Shown here piece by piece: positions 54,584 to 64,000 of a stretch of 64,000 bases of DNA. Source of the stretch: Albimonas donghaensis (GTDB lineage Bacteria; Pseudomonadota; Alphaproteobacteria; Rhodobacterales; Rhodobacteraceae); NCBI RefSeq assembly GCF_900106695.1, contig NZ_FNMZ01000006.1, forward strand, positions 62,001-126,000, read 5' to 3'. Position 1 is the stretch's first letter. Every line of letters begins with the position of its first letter. The translations under genes were made by a program, and so were the position numbers. Under the pieces are notes generated by a model that did no database searches, had not been told where the DNA came from, and was given only the letters and a program-made list of their open reading frames with translations.

Positions 54584-55252
54584 TCAGAACTCCACCCCCG
54601 CCTGCGCCTTCACGCCGGAGCGGAACGGGTGCTTGACCAGCTCCATCTCGGTGACGAGATCCGCGGCCTCGATCAACGCCTCGGCGGCGTTGCGGCCGGT
54701 CAGCACCACATGGGTCATCGGCGGCTTCTCGGCCGCGAGGAAGGCGGCCACCTCCGCCGCATCCACATAGTCGTAGCGGATGGCGATGTTGATCTCGTCC
54801 AGCAGCACCATGCGATGCCTGGGGTCGCGGATCAGCTCCTTGGCCTTGGCCCAGGCGGCCTGGGCCATCTCGATGTCGCGGGACCGGTCCTGGGTCTCCC
54901 AGGTGAAGCCCTCGCCCATGGCGTGGAACTCGCACAGGTCCGAGAACCGCTCCTGGATCAGCGCCCGTTCGCCGGTCGCCATGCCGCCCTTGATGAACTG
55001 CACGACGGCGGTGGGGAAGCCGTGGGCGATGCAGCGGAAGATCATGCCGAAGGCGGCCGAGCTCTTGCCCTTGCCCTTGCCGGTATGGACGATGACCAGG
55101 CCTTTCTCATCGGTCTTGGTGGCCATGATCTTGTCGCGGGCGGCTTTCTTCTTGGCCATTTTCATGGCGTGGCGGGCATCGTCGGGGGCGGGCTTCCCGG
55201 TCGACGCGGAAGGGGCGTCGGGGGCGGGGTTCGCGGGCGTTTCGTCGGTCAT
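54584..55252 (-). CDS. cobO: Cob(I)yrinic acid a,c-diamide adenosyltransferase (CobA/CobO)
   Basis: A 222-residue adenosyltransferase that transfers the adenosyl group from ATP to the cobalt. ATG 55252 is chosen because AGGA lies 9 bases upstream, whereas the ATG three codons earlier abuts that site. The P-loop variant G-K-G-K-G-K-S-S is at 58-65, F-I-K-G near 90, and R-N-A-A-E-A-L near 192. The N-terminal 30 residues are Pro/Ala-rich. It is the last gene of the riboswitch-controlled operon, 5 bp after the phosphatase-like gene. Confidence 0.94.
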   Translation of the reverse strand: MTDETPANPAPDAPSASTGKPAPDDARHAMKMAKKKAARDKIMATKTDEKGLVIVHTGKGKGKSSAAFGMIFRCIAHGFPTAVVQFIKGGMATGERALIQERFSDLCEFHAMGEGFTWETQDRSRDIEMAQAAWAKAKELIRDPRHRMVLLDEINIAIRYDYVDAAEVAAFLAAEKPPMTHVVLTGRNAAEALIEAADLVTEMELVKHPFRSGVKAQAGVEF

Positions 55253-55257
55253 CGGGG

Positions 55258-55596
55258 TCATCCTTTCGCGGCGGCGCGAAGCTCGGCGCCGAGGCGGTCC
55301 CGGAGGAGGTCCATCAGCTCCGGCTGCATGAAGGTGTAGAGATCGGGGATATCGAGGTCGATGATCGTCCGCCCCCGCATCCGCGCCCCGAAACGGGCGC
55401 TCAGCGCCGCCTTCTGGCGTTTCTCGAACACGTAGATGCGGTGCGCCCAGTCGATCTGGTCGGGGGCGAGCGGGCTGTCCGTGCCCGCGGTCAGCCCGGC
55501 GAAATCGGTGCGCACGCCGGTCCAGCCCTCGAAGGTCTGGGCCGCCGTGGGGGCGCGGTTGCGGGCGAGGCCCGAGACGAAGAGCGCGCGGATCAT
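55258..55596 (-). CDS. Low-molecular-weight protein tyrosine phosphatase-like protein lacking the catalytic cysteine
   Basis: A 112-residue protein of the short LMW-PTP-like family found in many proteobacteria. The expected P-loop V-C-x5-R-(S/A)-P-T has become V-S-G-L-A-R-N-R-A-P-T: Ser8 stands where the nucleophilic Cys should be, while Arg14 is kept. The rest is well conserved (D-F-A-G-L-T-A-G near 31, Y-V-F-E-K-R-Q near 55, D-I-P-D-L-Y-T-F-M near 82). It overlaps cobN by 4 bp. It may be a pseudo-phosphatase binding or regulatory protein; a role in cobalamin synthesis is only suggested by position. Confidence 0.8.
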   Translation of the reverse strand: MIRALFVSGLARNRAPTAAQTFEGWTGVRTDFAGLTAGTDSPLAPDQIDWAHRIYVFEKRQKAALSARFGARMRGRTIIDLDIPDLYTFMQPELMDLLRDRLGAELRAAAKG

Positions 55597-58500
55597 GACG
55601 GGGAGCCTTCGGTTGCGGCCAGCCGCTCCAGCAGCGCGCGGGCAGAGTTGGAGCGGGGGCGCCAGAGGCCGCGCTCGATCGCTTCCTCCAGCCTTTGCGC
55701 GATCTCGCGCAGGGCGGCGGGGTTGGCGTCCTCGATGAAGGCGCGGGTGTCCTCGTCTTCAAGATAGGCGGCGTGGACCAGATCGAAATGGTGGTCGCGC
55801 ACGGCATGGGTCGTGGCGGCGAAGGCGAAGAGGTAATCGACCGTCGCCGCGATTTCGAAGGCGCCCTTGTAGCCGTGGCGCTTGACCCCGTCGATCCATT
55901 TCGGGTTGACGGCGCGGGCGCGGACCACGCGGCCGATCTCCTCGTCCAGGGTGCGGATCACCGGGCGTTCGGGGCGGGAATGGTCGTTGTGCCAGATGCG
56001 CGGGGCGGCGCCGCGCAGGGTCTCGACGGTGGCCGCCATGCCGCCCTCGAACTGGTAGTAGTCGTCGGAGTCGAGAATGTCGTGCTCCCGGTTGTCCTGG
56101 TTCTGCACCACCGCGTCAGCCTGGCTCAGGCGGGCGGCGAAGTCGTCGCGGGCGGCCTCGCCTTCCTCCCCCGCCCCGTAGGCGTAGCCGCCCCAGTCGA
56201 GGAAGGCGGCGGCGAGATCGCCGCGCCGTTCCCACAACCGTTCGTCGATCATCGCCTGCAACCCGGCCCCGTAGGCGCCGGGTTTGGCGCCGAAGACCCG
56301 CCGCGCGGCGCGCGTCTCGCCCAGCGTCGCGGAGTCCGTGCGGAAACGGGCGGCGGCGGGGTTGTCGGCCGCGTCCTCCTCCAGCCGCATGATCGCAGCG
56401 GCGGCGGAGGCGACGAGGTCCATCTGCGCCGGAAACGCGTCGCGGAAAAAGCCGGAGACCCGCAGGGTGACGTCCACCCGCGGCCGCCCCAGCGCGGTGA
56501 TCGGGATGATCTCGAACCCCGTCACCCGGCGCGAGGCGTCGTCCCAGACCGGCCGCGCCCCCATCAGCGCCAGCGCCTGGGCGATGTCGTCGCCCCCCGT
56601 CCGCATGTTGGCGGTGCCCCAGGCGGTCAGCGCCATGGCGCGGGGCCAGTCGCCTTCCTCCTGCGCGTGCCGCTCGATCAGCGCCTCGGCCGAACGCCAG
56701 CCCAGCGCCCAGGCGGTGCGGGTCGGCACGGCGCGGCTGTCCACCGAGAAGAAGTTCCGGCCCGTCGGCAGCACGTCGAGCCGCCCGCGGGTGGGGGCGC
56801 CGGAGGGGCCGGGGGCGACGAATTTCCCATCGAGCCCGCGCAGCAGCCCCGCCATCTCCGCCGGTCCGGAATTTCGCAAGGCCGGGCGGATGCGGGCGTT
56901 GATCTCCGCCATCACCGCCGCCGTGGCGGGGCCGGGCGCCTCCGCCTCTCCGTCCACCAACGCGCAGGCGAACAGCTCCAGCCGCTCCACCGCGTCGCCC
57001 ATGGTCCGCCAGGCGTCCCCGGTCAGCCCGGCCAGCGCGTCGGGACGAGGGCCGGCCCAGGCCGCGGCCATCGGGCAATCGAGCGGGTCGAAATCGAGCG
57101 AAAAATCCGCGGCCAGCGCCCGGATCAGCGAGGCGTCGCCCCCCGCCCCCTGCCCGCGCGGCACGCGGGCCAGCGCGACGGCGAGGTCGCGGGCGAGGCG
57201 TCCCTCGGGCGACAGTCCGAAGATGTGGAGGCCGTCGCGGATCTGGCTCTCCTTCAGCTCGCACAGATAGGCGTCGAGCTTCTGCAGGCGGGCGTCGTCG
57301 TCCTCGCCCGTCGCGACCCCCGCATCCACGTCCAGCCCGGTCGCGGACATCAGCGACAGGATCTCGCCGCGCAGATGGCCGATGCGGCGGGGGTCGACGC
57401 CGGCGGCCTCGTAATACTCGTCGACCAGCGCCTCCAGCGCGCGCAGGTCGCCATAGGTCTCGGCCCGGGTCAGGGGCGGGGTCAGGTGGTCGACGATCAC
57501 CGCCTGCGCCCGCCGCTTGGCCTGCGTGCCCTCGCCGGGGTCGTTGACGATGAACGGGTAGAGATGGGGGAGCGGGCCGAGCGCGACCTCGGGGAAGCAG
57601 GCCTCCGACAGGGCCAGCGCCTTGCCGGGCAGCCATTCGAGATTGCCGTGCTTGCCCATGTGGATCAGCGCATGGGCCCCGAATTCGTCCCGCAGCCAGA
57701 GATAGAAGGCCAGGTAGTTGTGCGGAGGGGCGAGGTCGGGGGCGTGGTAAGTGTCCTCGGGGTCGATGTTGTAGCCCCGCGCCGGCTGGATGCCGACGAC
57801 GACGTGGCCGTAGTCGAGGATCGACAGCGCGAAGCCGTCGGGGCCGAGGAACGGGTCGGCCTCGGGCGGCCCCCAGCGGGCTTCGACCGCGGCGCGGGCG
57901 GCTTCGGGCAGGCGGGCGTAGGCGGCGCGGTAGGCGGCGAGGCTCAGGCGCGCCCCGCCCTGGCGCGCGGCGCGGTCGGTCAGCCAGTTGGTCGGGCCGG
58001 CGAGCACCGCGTCCATCAGCGCCTCGCCCGTATCGGGGGCGCCGGTCACGCGGTAGCCGGCGCCGGCCAGCGCGCGCAGCGTCCCCACGGTGGCGGCGGG
58101 GGTGTCGAGGCCGACCCCGTTGGCCAGCCGCCCGTCCTTGTTGGGATAGTTCGCCAGCACGATCCCCACGCGCCGCGCCGTCGCGGGCGTCCGGGCCAGC
58201 CGCGCCCAGTTGGCGGCGAGCTCGGCCACGAAATCCACCCGGTCGGGGCGCGCCCGCCAGGTGGCGATGGGGCATTGCGCGGCTTCGTCGCGAAAGGCCG
58301 CGTCCTTGAAGCCGATGGCGCGGGACAGGATGCGCCCGTCGACCTCCGGCAGCGCCACGTTCATGGCGATGTCGCGGGCCGACAACCCGCGCAGGCCATC
58401 GGCCCAGCCCGACTCGGTCCCGCTGGCGAGCACGGCCTGCAGCACCGGCGCGCCGGTCCGGTCCAGCACCGTGCCCGCCCCGCCGCCATCGGGCGAGCCG

Positions 58501-59287
58501 ACGGCGAAACTGGTCAGGTTGACCACCGCGTCGGGGGGCGTGCGGGCGAAGATCGCCTCCAGCGTCGCGGCGGAGACCGGATCCTTCAACGACGCCACGA
58601 ACAGCGGCAGCGGGTTCGCCCCCCGCGCGCGCAGCGCCTCGCACAGCGCCTCCACCGGGGCGAGGCCGGCGCCCTGCACCAGCGCCCGGTAGACGACGAC
58701 CGCGACCACCGGCGCGCCCTCGATCCACCCCGCCTCCGGGTCGCCCAGATGGCCGGCGCGCAGCAGGGGGCGGGCGGGCTCCGGGGCCGGACCCTCGCCC
58801 AGCATGAAGCGCGCGTGGCGCAGCAGGTTGCCGGCGTTGTCGGGCCCGCCCTCCACCGCATAGGCCCAGAGCGCGGACCAGTCCCCGGCCGAGACGGTGG
58901 AGAGGCGTTGCAACGTCTCGTCCGGCTTGTCGTCGCCGGGCAGCGCCGCGAAGGGGATGCCGGCTTCGTGCAGGCGGGCGGCGAACTGCTCCAGCCCGTA
59001 GCGCCAGTAGGCCGCCCCGCCCAGCACCCGCGCGATCACCAGCCGGGATCGCGTCGCCGTGCGGTCGAGATAGAGGTCCACCGAATAGGGATGCGCCAGC
59101 CAGCCCAGCGAGGCGAGGCGCAGGGACGGCGCCTCGCCCGCCTCCTCCAGCCGGGCGCGGGCGGCGGACAGCGCCGCCAGCTCCGCATCCGCGGCCGAGA
59201 CGAACACCACGTCGGCGGGATCCTGGGCCGGGTCGACCGGCTCGGTCCCGTCGGAGATCTCGCCCGGCTGGGCCGCGAGCAGGTGCA

Positions 59288-59288
<1 letters not shown>
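55593..59288 (-). CDS. cobN: Cobaltochelatase subunit CobN
   Basis: A 1231-residue large subunit of the ATP-dependent cobaltochelatase, which inserts Co(II) into hydrogenobyrinic acid a,c-diamide together with CobS and CobT chelatase subunits (not in this window). It is related to the magnesium chelatase H subunit. Marks include W-R-A-R-P-D-R-V-D near 342, L-A-N-Y-P-N-K-D-G-R-L-A-N-G-V-G-L-D-T-P near 378, M-G-K-H-G-N-L-E-W-L-P-G-K near 546 and N-D-H-S-R-P-E-R near 1096. Presence of CobN indicates late (aerobic-type) cobalt insertion. It overlaps cobW by ATGA. Confidence 0.96.
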
Positions 59289-60391
<1,103 letters not shown>

Positions 60392-60502
60392 GGGGGGTCT
60401 CCCGGAATGGACAGGCGCGGCGGGGAGACCCCGCCGCGCGTCAATTCTCAAGCCCGGCGCCCGAAGCGGAACGCCGAAGGGTCGGAGGGATCAGGCGCCC
60501 GA

Positions 60503-61180
60503 TCAGGCGGGGGCGTGCAGGCGCGGCGTCACCAGGCCGGCGCGCGACAGCCCGCGGGCGCCCTTGGCGGCGCCGAGCACGGCGAGGTCCACCAGCGGCT
60601 CGATCGCCACGACCAGCATGTAGGCGCCGCCGAAGGCCGCGATCTCGGTCAGGTTCGACACCGCGAAGCCCTGACCGTAGAGCGCCCAGAACGCCACCCA
60701 GCCGACCACGCCGCCCTGATAGGCGGTGGAGAGCGCCAGCGCCTGGCGGTAGCTCAGGTCCACATAGGCGGTGTTCGGCGCGATCAGCCTGCGGGCCAGC
60801 GCCTGCAGGGCGAAGAGCGGAACCAGCAGCGTGGTCACGTTCATGCCGTACTGGGGCAGGTCGAAGGGCGCGAAGATGAGCCCCTGCGCCGCGAGGCCCA
60901 GCGCCAGGCCGATGGCCGCGGGCGCCGCGCCGAAGATCAGGAACAGGGTCGAGCCGAGGATCAGGTGAACCTCGGACACGCCCACCGGCCAATGCGGGAG
61001 CACCTCGAAGAAGCAGAAGGCGGCGACGGTCGCCGCCACGATGCGCGCGGCCAGCGAAACGGCGCCGGAGTCGCGCAGCGCATCGCCGGCGAGCTTGAGC
61101 GCGTAGGCCCCCGCGCCGGCGGCGGTCACGTAGCTGAGCGCGATCTTGGCGCCGTCGACGACGCCCGGTTCGATATGCAT
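60503..61180 (-). CDS. Cobalt transporter S component (CbiM-like)
   Basis: A 225-residue inner-membrane protein with six or seven helices. It begins M-H-I-E-P-G-V-V-D-G-A-K; in CbiM/NikM proteins the N-terminal Met-His-Ile places His2 as a metal ligand, so this is very likely the substrate-binding component of an energy-coupling factor cobalt importer. No cbiNQO genes follow, so it acts alone or with partners elsewhere. GAGGAGA lies 8 bases before ATG 61180. The cobalamin riboswitch is immediately upstream. Confidence 0.85.
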   Translation of the reverse strand: MHIEPGVVDGAKIALSYVTAAGAGAYALKLAGDALRDSGAVSLAARIVAATVAAFCFFEVLPHWPVGVSEVHLILGSTLFLIFGAAPAAIGLALGLAAQGLIFAPFDLPQYGMNVTTLLVPLFALQALARRLIAPNTAYVDLSYRQALALSTAYQGGVVGWVAFWALYGQGFAVSNLTEIAAFGGAYMLVVAIEPLVDLAVLGAAKGARGLSRAGLVTPRLHAPA

Positions 61181-61224
61181 GTCTCTGTCTCCTCGCCACG
61201 TCACACCCGACGGGCCTGGGGTTT

Positions 61225-61430
61225 CATCGACGCGCGGCAGGTCTCCTGGCTCGCGGCTCCGGAGGGGGTCTCGGTCCCCTCCACGTGCGCCCCGCCTTCC
61301 CGTTTCCGGTGGCCTGAGGGGCGCGCTCGCCGCATACAGTCGCGGGGGCGGCTGCGGCTTCGGGCCCCCTGCTTGGGTCGACCCTGTCCGCATTCCCGTT
61401 TTGATCCGGGGCAGGCTGAAGCCTGCCCGT
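61225..61430 (-). promoter_or_regulatory. Cobalamin riboswitch upstream of the cbiM-cobW-cobN operon
   Basis: Minus-strand cobalamin riboswitch recognised in reverse complement: AAAACGGGAATG near 61400, GCAGCCGCCCCCGCGACTGT near 61345-61327, and CGAGCCAGGAGACCTGCC near 61253-61236. The second base block reads GCGACTGT where GCAACTGT is usual. A perfect 8-bp hairpin GGGCAGGC-TTCA-GCCTGCCC (61428-61409) lies at its 5' end and could compete with the closing stem. The first gene starts about 45 bp downstream. Confidence 0.93.
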
Positions 61431-61529
61431 AGGAACCGTGCGTGCGGTCAGGTTTCCGCGACGCGGAACGCCCTGTCAAGCGACGCGAAGGGCAGGCGCG
61501 GGGCGAGACCCGCCCCCGGCGGGGCCGCC

Positions 61530-62354
61530 TCAGCCCCCGGGGGACAGACGGGCGCGCGCCCAGGCGACGGCCTCGGCCGGGTCCTCGAAGGTCTCGCCTT
61601 CCGGCGCGGGGGGGCGGGCGATCAGCAGCACCTGCACGCCCATCGCCGCGGCGACGTCGAACTTGGCGCCGTCCGGCCCGCCCGAGTCGCGCGCCACCAG
61701 GTGGGTGATGGCATGGCGGGCGAGCAGGTCGCGCTCGTCCGCCTCGGCATGCGGCGGGCGGGCGACGATGACGCGGATGTCCTCGGGCAGGCCCGCGACC
61801 GGGCCGGGCTCGGCGACCCGCAGCCACAGGCGCAGGCCGGGGGCGGCCCCGCCGTCTCCGCCCAGGGCGCGGGCGAGCGCGGGGGCGGAGCCGCGCCCCG
61901 TCGCCGCCAGCGCCCGCGCGCCCCGCGGCAGGGCGGCGAGCGCGGCGGCCAGGTCGGGGAAGCGCGGCGCGCCCCCGCGCCAGGGCGGCCGGCTCAGCAC
62001 CGCGCGCGGCAGGCCCAGCCGGTCGCAGGCCCCGGCCGCGTTGGCGGAGATGCGGGCGGCGAAAGGGTGGGTGGCGTCGATCACCGCGCCGATCCGCTCG
62101 GCCTCCAGCCAGGCGGCGAGGCCCTCGGCGCCCCCGAAGCCGCCGGAGCGGGTCTCGACCGGAAGGGGCCGGGGCCGCTCGGTGGCGCCGGCGAGCGAGG
62201 CCACCACGCGCAGCCGCCCGGCCTCATGCTCCGGTGCCAGCAAGTCCAGCGCCGCCCGGGCCTGCGCCGTGCCGGCGAGCACGAGGACGGACGGGCGGTC
62301 GGGGTCGGCGTCGGGTCCGGGGGGCTCGGCAGGGGCGGAACGGAAGAAGGGCAT
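61530..62354 (-). CDS. cobK: Precorrin-6A reductase (CobK/CbiJ)
   Basis: A 274-residue NADPH enzyme reducing the macrocycle of precorrin-6A. ATG 62354 has AGGAGCG 9 bases upstream; longer readings to 62504 run into low-complexity sequence. V-L-V-L-A-G-T-A-Q-A near 23, I-D-A-T-H-P-F-A-A-R-I-S near 92 and V-A-R-D-S-G-G near 222 are diagnostic. The stop codon lies 100 bp before the riboswitch. Confidence 0.93.
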   Translation of the reverse strand: MPFFRSAPAEPPGPDADPDRPSVLVLAGTAQARAALDLLAPEHEAGRLRVVASLAGATERPRPLPVETRSGGFGGAEGLAAWLEAERIGAVIDATHPFAARISANAAGACDRLGLPRAVLSRPPWRGGAPRFPDLAAALAALPRGARALAATGRGSAPALARALGGDGGAAPGLRLWLRVAEPGPVAGLPEDIRVIVARPPHAEADERDLLARHAITHLVARDSGGPDGAKFDVAAAMGVQVLLIARPPAPEGETFEDPAEAVAWARARLSPGG

Positions 62355-62722
62355 GGCGCGACGCTCCTGCGGCGGGGTCGATCGGGGGGGGGCGGCGGCG
62401 GGGGTCGCGGGCGGGGATCGGGGTCGCGCGCGAGGCGATAAAACGCATCGGGCGGGAGCGGCGCAAGCCCCACGCAGCGGCGCCTGCGCCAGGCCGAAAC
62501 ACACCGGCCCGCCGACGGGAGCTCCGCCTCCACCGGCCCGAGAGCGTCGCGCCGGCGCCCGCGGCGCGTGTCACCCGGCCGCCAGGCGGCGCCGGAGGCC
62601 GCGCCAGCGGCCGGAGATATGGTCTTGCCCGGCACGGGCGCCGCCGGGTTGACGGAGCCGGATTGAAGGGGCCGGGTTCGGGAGGCCAGGTTCGGGAGGC
62701 CAGGTTCGGGGGGGAACGCCGA
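62355..62722. other. Gap between cbiD and cobK with tandem repeat
   Basis: A 368-bp gap on the cbiD-cobK axis. Apart from the 14-bp repeat at 62670-62711 I recognise nothing. It separates two genes of the same strand, so cobK may have its own promoter here. Confidence 0.45.
62670..62711. repeat. 14-bp tandem repeat, three copies, beyond cbiD
   Basis: Three copies of GGCC(G/A)GGTTCGGG(A/G) at 62670, 62684 and 62698, ending 11 bp before the cbiD stop codon (downstream on the gene's own strand). The unit matches the dusA repeat at 11 of 14 positions in the same register and at almost the same distance from the stop codon. Confidence 0.8.
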
Positions 62723-63859
62723 TCAGGGGCCGACCTCGGCCAGCACCGCGCCCTTGCGGTCCGCGACCAGCACCGCCACCGCCACCGGCGCCCCGGCCAG
62801 GGTGCGCAGGGCGGTGGCGCGCGCCTCTCCGGCGATGGCGGCGGCGAGGCGCGGGGCGTCCTCCCCCGCCATCTCCAGCGCCTCCAGCACCGTGAGCGCG
62901 CCTGCGATCCGCCCCGGATCCGCCACCCCCGCCCGGGCCGCCGTCGCCGCCAGCCGCGCGAAATCCACCTGGCTGCGCCCCGAATGCAGGTCCAGCGCCC
63001 CCTGCCCCAGCTTGGCGAGCTTCGCCGCCCCGCCCGCCAGCGTCAGCCGCGGCAGCGGACGCCGCGCCAGGTATTTCAGCACCCCGCCCGCGAAATCCCC
63101 CATGTCCAGGCAGGCGTGCTCCGGCAGCCCGTGCCGCGCCCGCACCGCCGCCTCCGACATCGCCCCCGTCGCCGCGGCCGCATGGGTCAGCCCCGTGGCC
63201 CGCGCCACGTCGATGCCCCGGTGGATCGAGGCGATCCAGGCCGCGCAGGAGAACGGCCGCACGATCCCCGTGGTCCCGAGGATCGACAGCCCCCCGACGA
63301 TCCCCAGCCGCCCGTTCCAGGTCTTCTCCGCCAGCGCCGCGCCGCCGGGGATCGAGATCTCGACCTCCGCATCCGCGGGCAGGTCATGTTCGGCCGAGAC
63401 CTCCTCGATCGCGGCCCGGATCATGGCGCGGGGGACGGGGTTGATGGCCGGCTCGCCAGGCGGGATGGGCAGGCCGGGGCGGGTGACGGTCCCCACGCCC
63501 TCGCCGGCGCGGAACAGCACGCCGGCGCCCGCGGGGGCGCGGCGGACGGTGGCGACGATCAGGGCGCCATGAGTGACGTCGGGGTCGTCGCCGGCGTCCT
63601 TCACGATGCCGGCGCGGGCGAAGTCCCGGCCGCCCCCCCGGCCGATCTCGCGCAGCGCCAGCGGGAAGGCCACGGCCTGGCCCCGCGGCAGGACCAGCGG
63701 CGAGGGATCGAGCCATCCGCCCCCCAGCAACGCGCCCCAGGCCGCCCTGGCCGCCGCCGCCGCGCAGGCGCCGGTGGTGAAGCCGGTGCGCAGGGGGCGG
63801 GCGCCGGGGGCGGCGTCCTCGTCGGAGGCGTCAGGGGCGGGCGAGATCTCGGGGGTCAT
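62723..63859 (-). CDS. cbiD: Cobalt-precorrin-5B C1-methyltransferase (CbiD)
   Basis: A 378-residue enzyme that methylates C1 of the ring during ring contraction. R-T-G-F-T-T-G-A-C-A-A-A-A-A-R-A-A near 24, D-P-D-V-T-H-G near 92, I-N-P-V-P-R-A-M-I near 138, G-T-T-G-I-V-R-P-F-S near 194 and T-G-A-M-S-E near 230 are CbiD hallmarks. CbiD belongs to the anaerobic-type set but is widely used by alphaproteobacteria lacking CobF. It starts at ATG 63859. Confidence 0.95.
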   Translation of the reverse strand: MTPEISPAPDASDEDAAPGARPLRTGFTTGACAAAAARAAWGALLGGGWLDPSPLVLPRGQAVAFPLALREIGRGGGRDFARAGIVKDAGDDPDVTHGALIVATVRRAPAGAGVLFRAGEGVGTVTRPGLPIPPGEPAINPVPRAMIRAAIEEVSAEHDLPADAEVEISIPGGAALAEKTWNGRLGIVGGLSILGTTGIVRPFSCAAWIASIHRGIDVARATGLTHAAAATGAMSEAAVRARHGLPEHACLDMGDFAGGVLKYLARRPLPRLTLAGGAAKLAKLGQGALDLHSGRSQVDFARLAATAARAGVADPGRIAGALTVLEALEMAGEDAPRLAAAIAGEARATALRTLAGAPVAVAVLVADRKGAVLAEVGP

Positions 63860-63930
63860 GACTGCACGAGCCTATCTCCGCCCGCCTCCCCGCGCCAGCG
63901 CGGCCATCGACCCCGGCGGCCTTCCCGCGC

Positions 63931-64000
63931 CGCCTCTCGCCTCTCGCCTCTCGCCTCTCGCCTCTCGCCTCTCGCCTCTCGCCTCTCGCCTCTCGCCTCT
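63931..64000. repeat. Heptanucleotide tandem repeat at the window edge
   Basis: Exactly ten perfect copies of CGCCTCT fill positions 63931-64000 and the array probably continues outside. It begins 72 bp upstream of the cbiD start. A 7-bp unit is not a multiple of three, so changes in copy number would shift the frame of any gene reading through it or alter promoter spacing. Confidence 0.95.

Overview
The window is about 64 kb of very GC-rich DNA (coding third positions are almost all G or C) from an alphaproteobacterium, most likely a member of the Rhodobacterales (Paracoccaceae/Roseobacteraceae). The evidence is a CtrA master regulator next to SciP and mnmA, an NDUFS4-like complex I accessory subunit, a four-subunit sarcosine oxidase locus, a DUF1127 gene followed by CcsR-like hairpin RNAs, Fur/Mur-type boxes in front of a sit operon, and a bluE/cbiZ-type cobalamin gene set. 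I recognise no rRNA, tRNA, insertion sequence, prophage or CRISPR array.

Layout. 1-6.2 kb: the 5' part of a TRAP solute-binding protein gene, a family 4 glycosyltransferase, an acyl-CoA ligase, a ThDP-dependent enzyme and a divergent hotdog thioesterase. 6.3-17.4 kb: housekeeping and cell-cycle genes (CYTH-CHAD protein, an enlarged LigA, CtrA, SciP, MnmA, the NDUFS4-like subunit), then a gene-poor stretch of about 1.8 kb holding a candidate structured RNA, then uvrB. 17.8-22.3 kb: two small membrane proteins, a universal stress protein with a SulP transporter, and the small DUF1127 gene with seven evenly spaced hairpins behind it. 22.7-28.4 kb: sarcosine oxidase genes soxB, a 58-residue small gene, soxD, soxA and soxG on the minus strand. 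28.8-32.1 kb: ccmI-ruvX-DUF1289 facing dusA.

32.4-63.9 kb is dominated by vitamin B12. A cobalamin riboswitch precedes btuB-btuF-btuC-btuD-cbiZ, which covers corrinoid uptake and remodelling. A sit-type Mn/Fe ABC operon with two Fur/Mur-like palindromes follows. Late pathway genes come next: cobS, a ribazole-phosphatase-like gene, cobU, cobT, bluE, cbiB, the threonine-phosphate decarboxylase gene and cobQ. glpD and a class II aldolase gene sit among them. A second riboswitch on the minus strand precedes cbiM-like, cobW, cobN, a catalytically altered small phosphatase-like protein and cobO. cobK and cbiD end the window, followed by a heptamer repeat that runs off the edge. Together these genes import corrinoids and cobalt, insert cobalt late by the CobN route, adenylate the corrin ring, add the aminopropanol side chain and assemble the lower ligand.

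The most striking unexplained structure is at 21.82-22.11 kb: seven hairpins at about 42-nt spacing, each presenting the same 8-nt loop on the minus-strand RNA (UCCUCCCU), the last doubling as the intrinsic terminator. It resembles the CcsR small RNA array described in Rhodobacter sphaeroides, with more hairpins packed more tightly than I recall for that locus. Other notable signals are a family of 14-bp tandem repeats lying 10-11 bp beyond two gene ends, a small unlisted gene inside the sarcosine oxidase locus, and a phosphatase-like protein in the cobN operon whose nucleophilic cysteine is replaced by serine.
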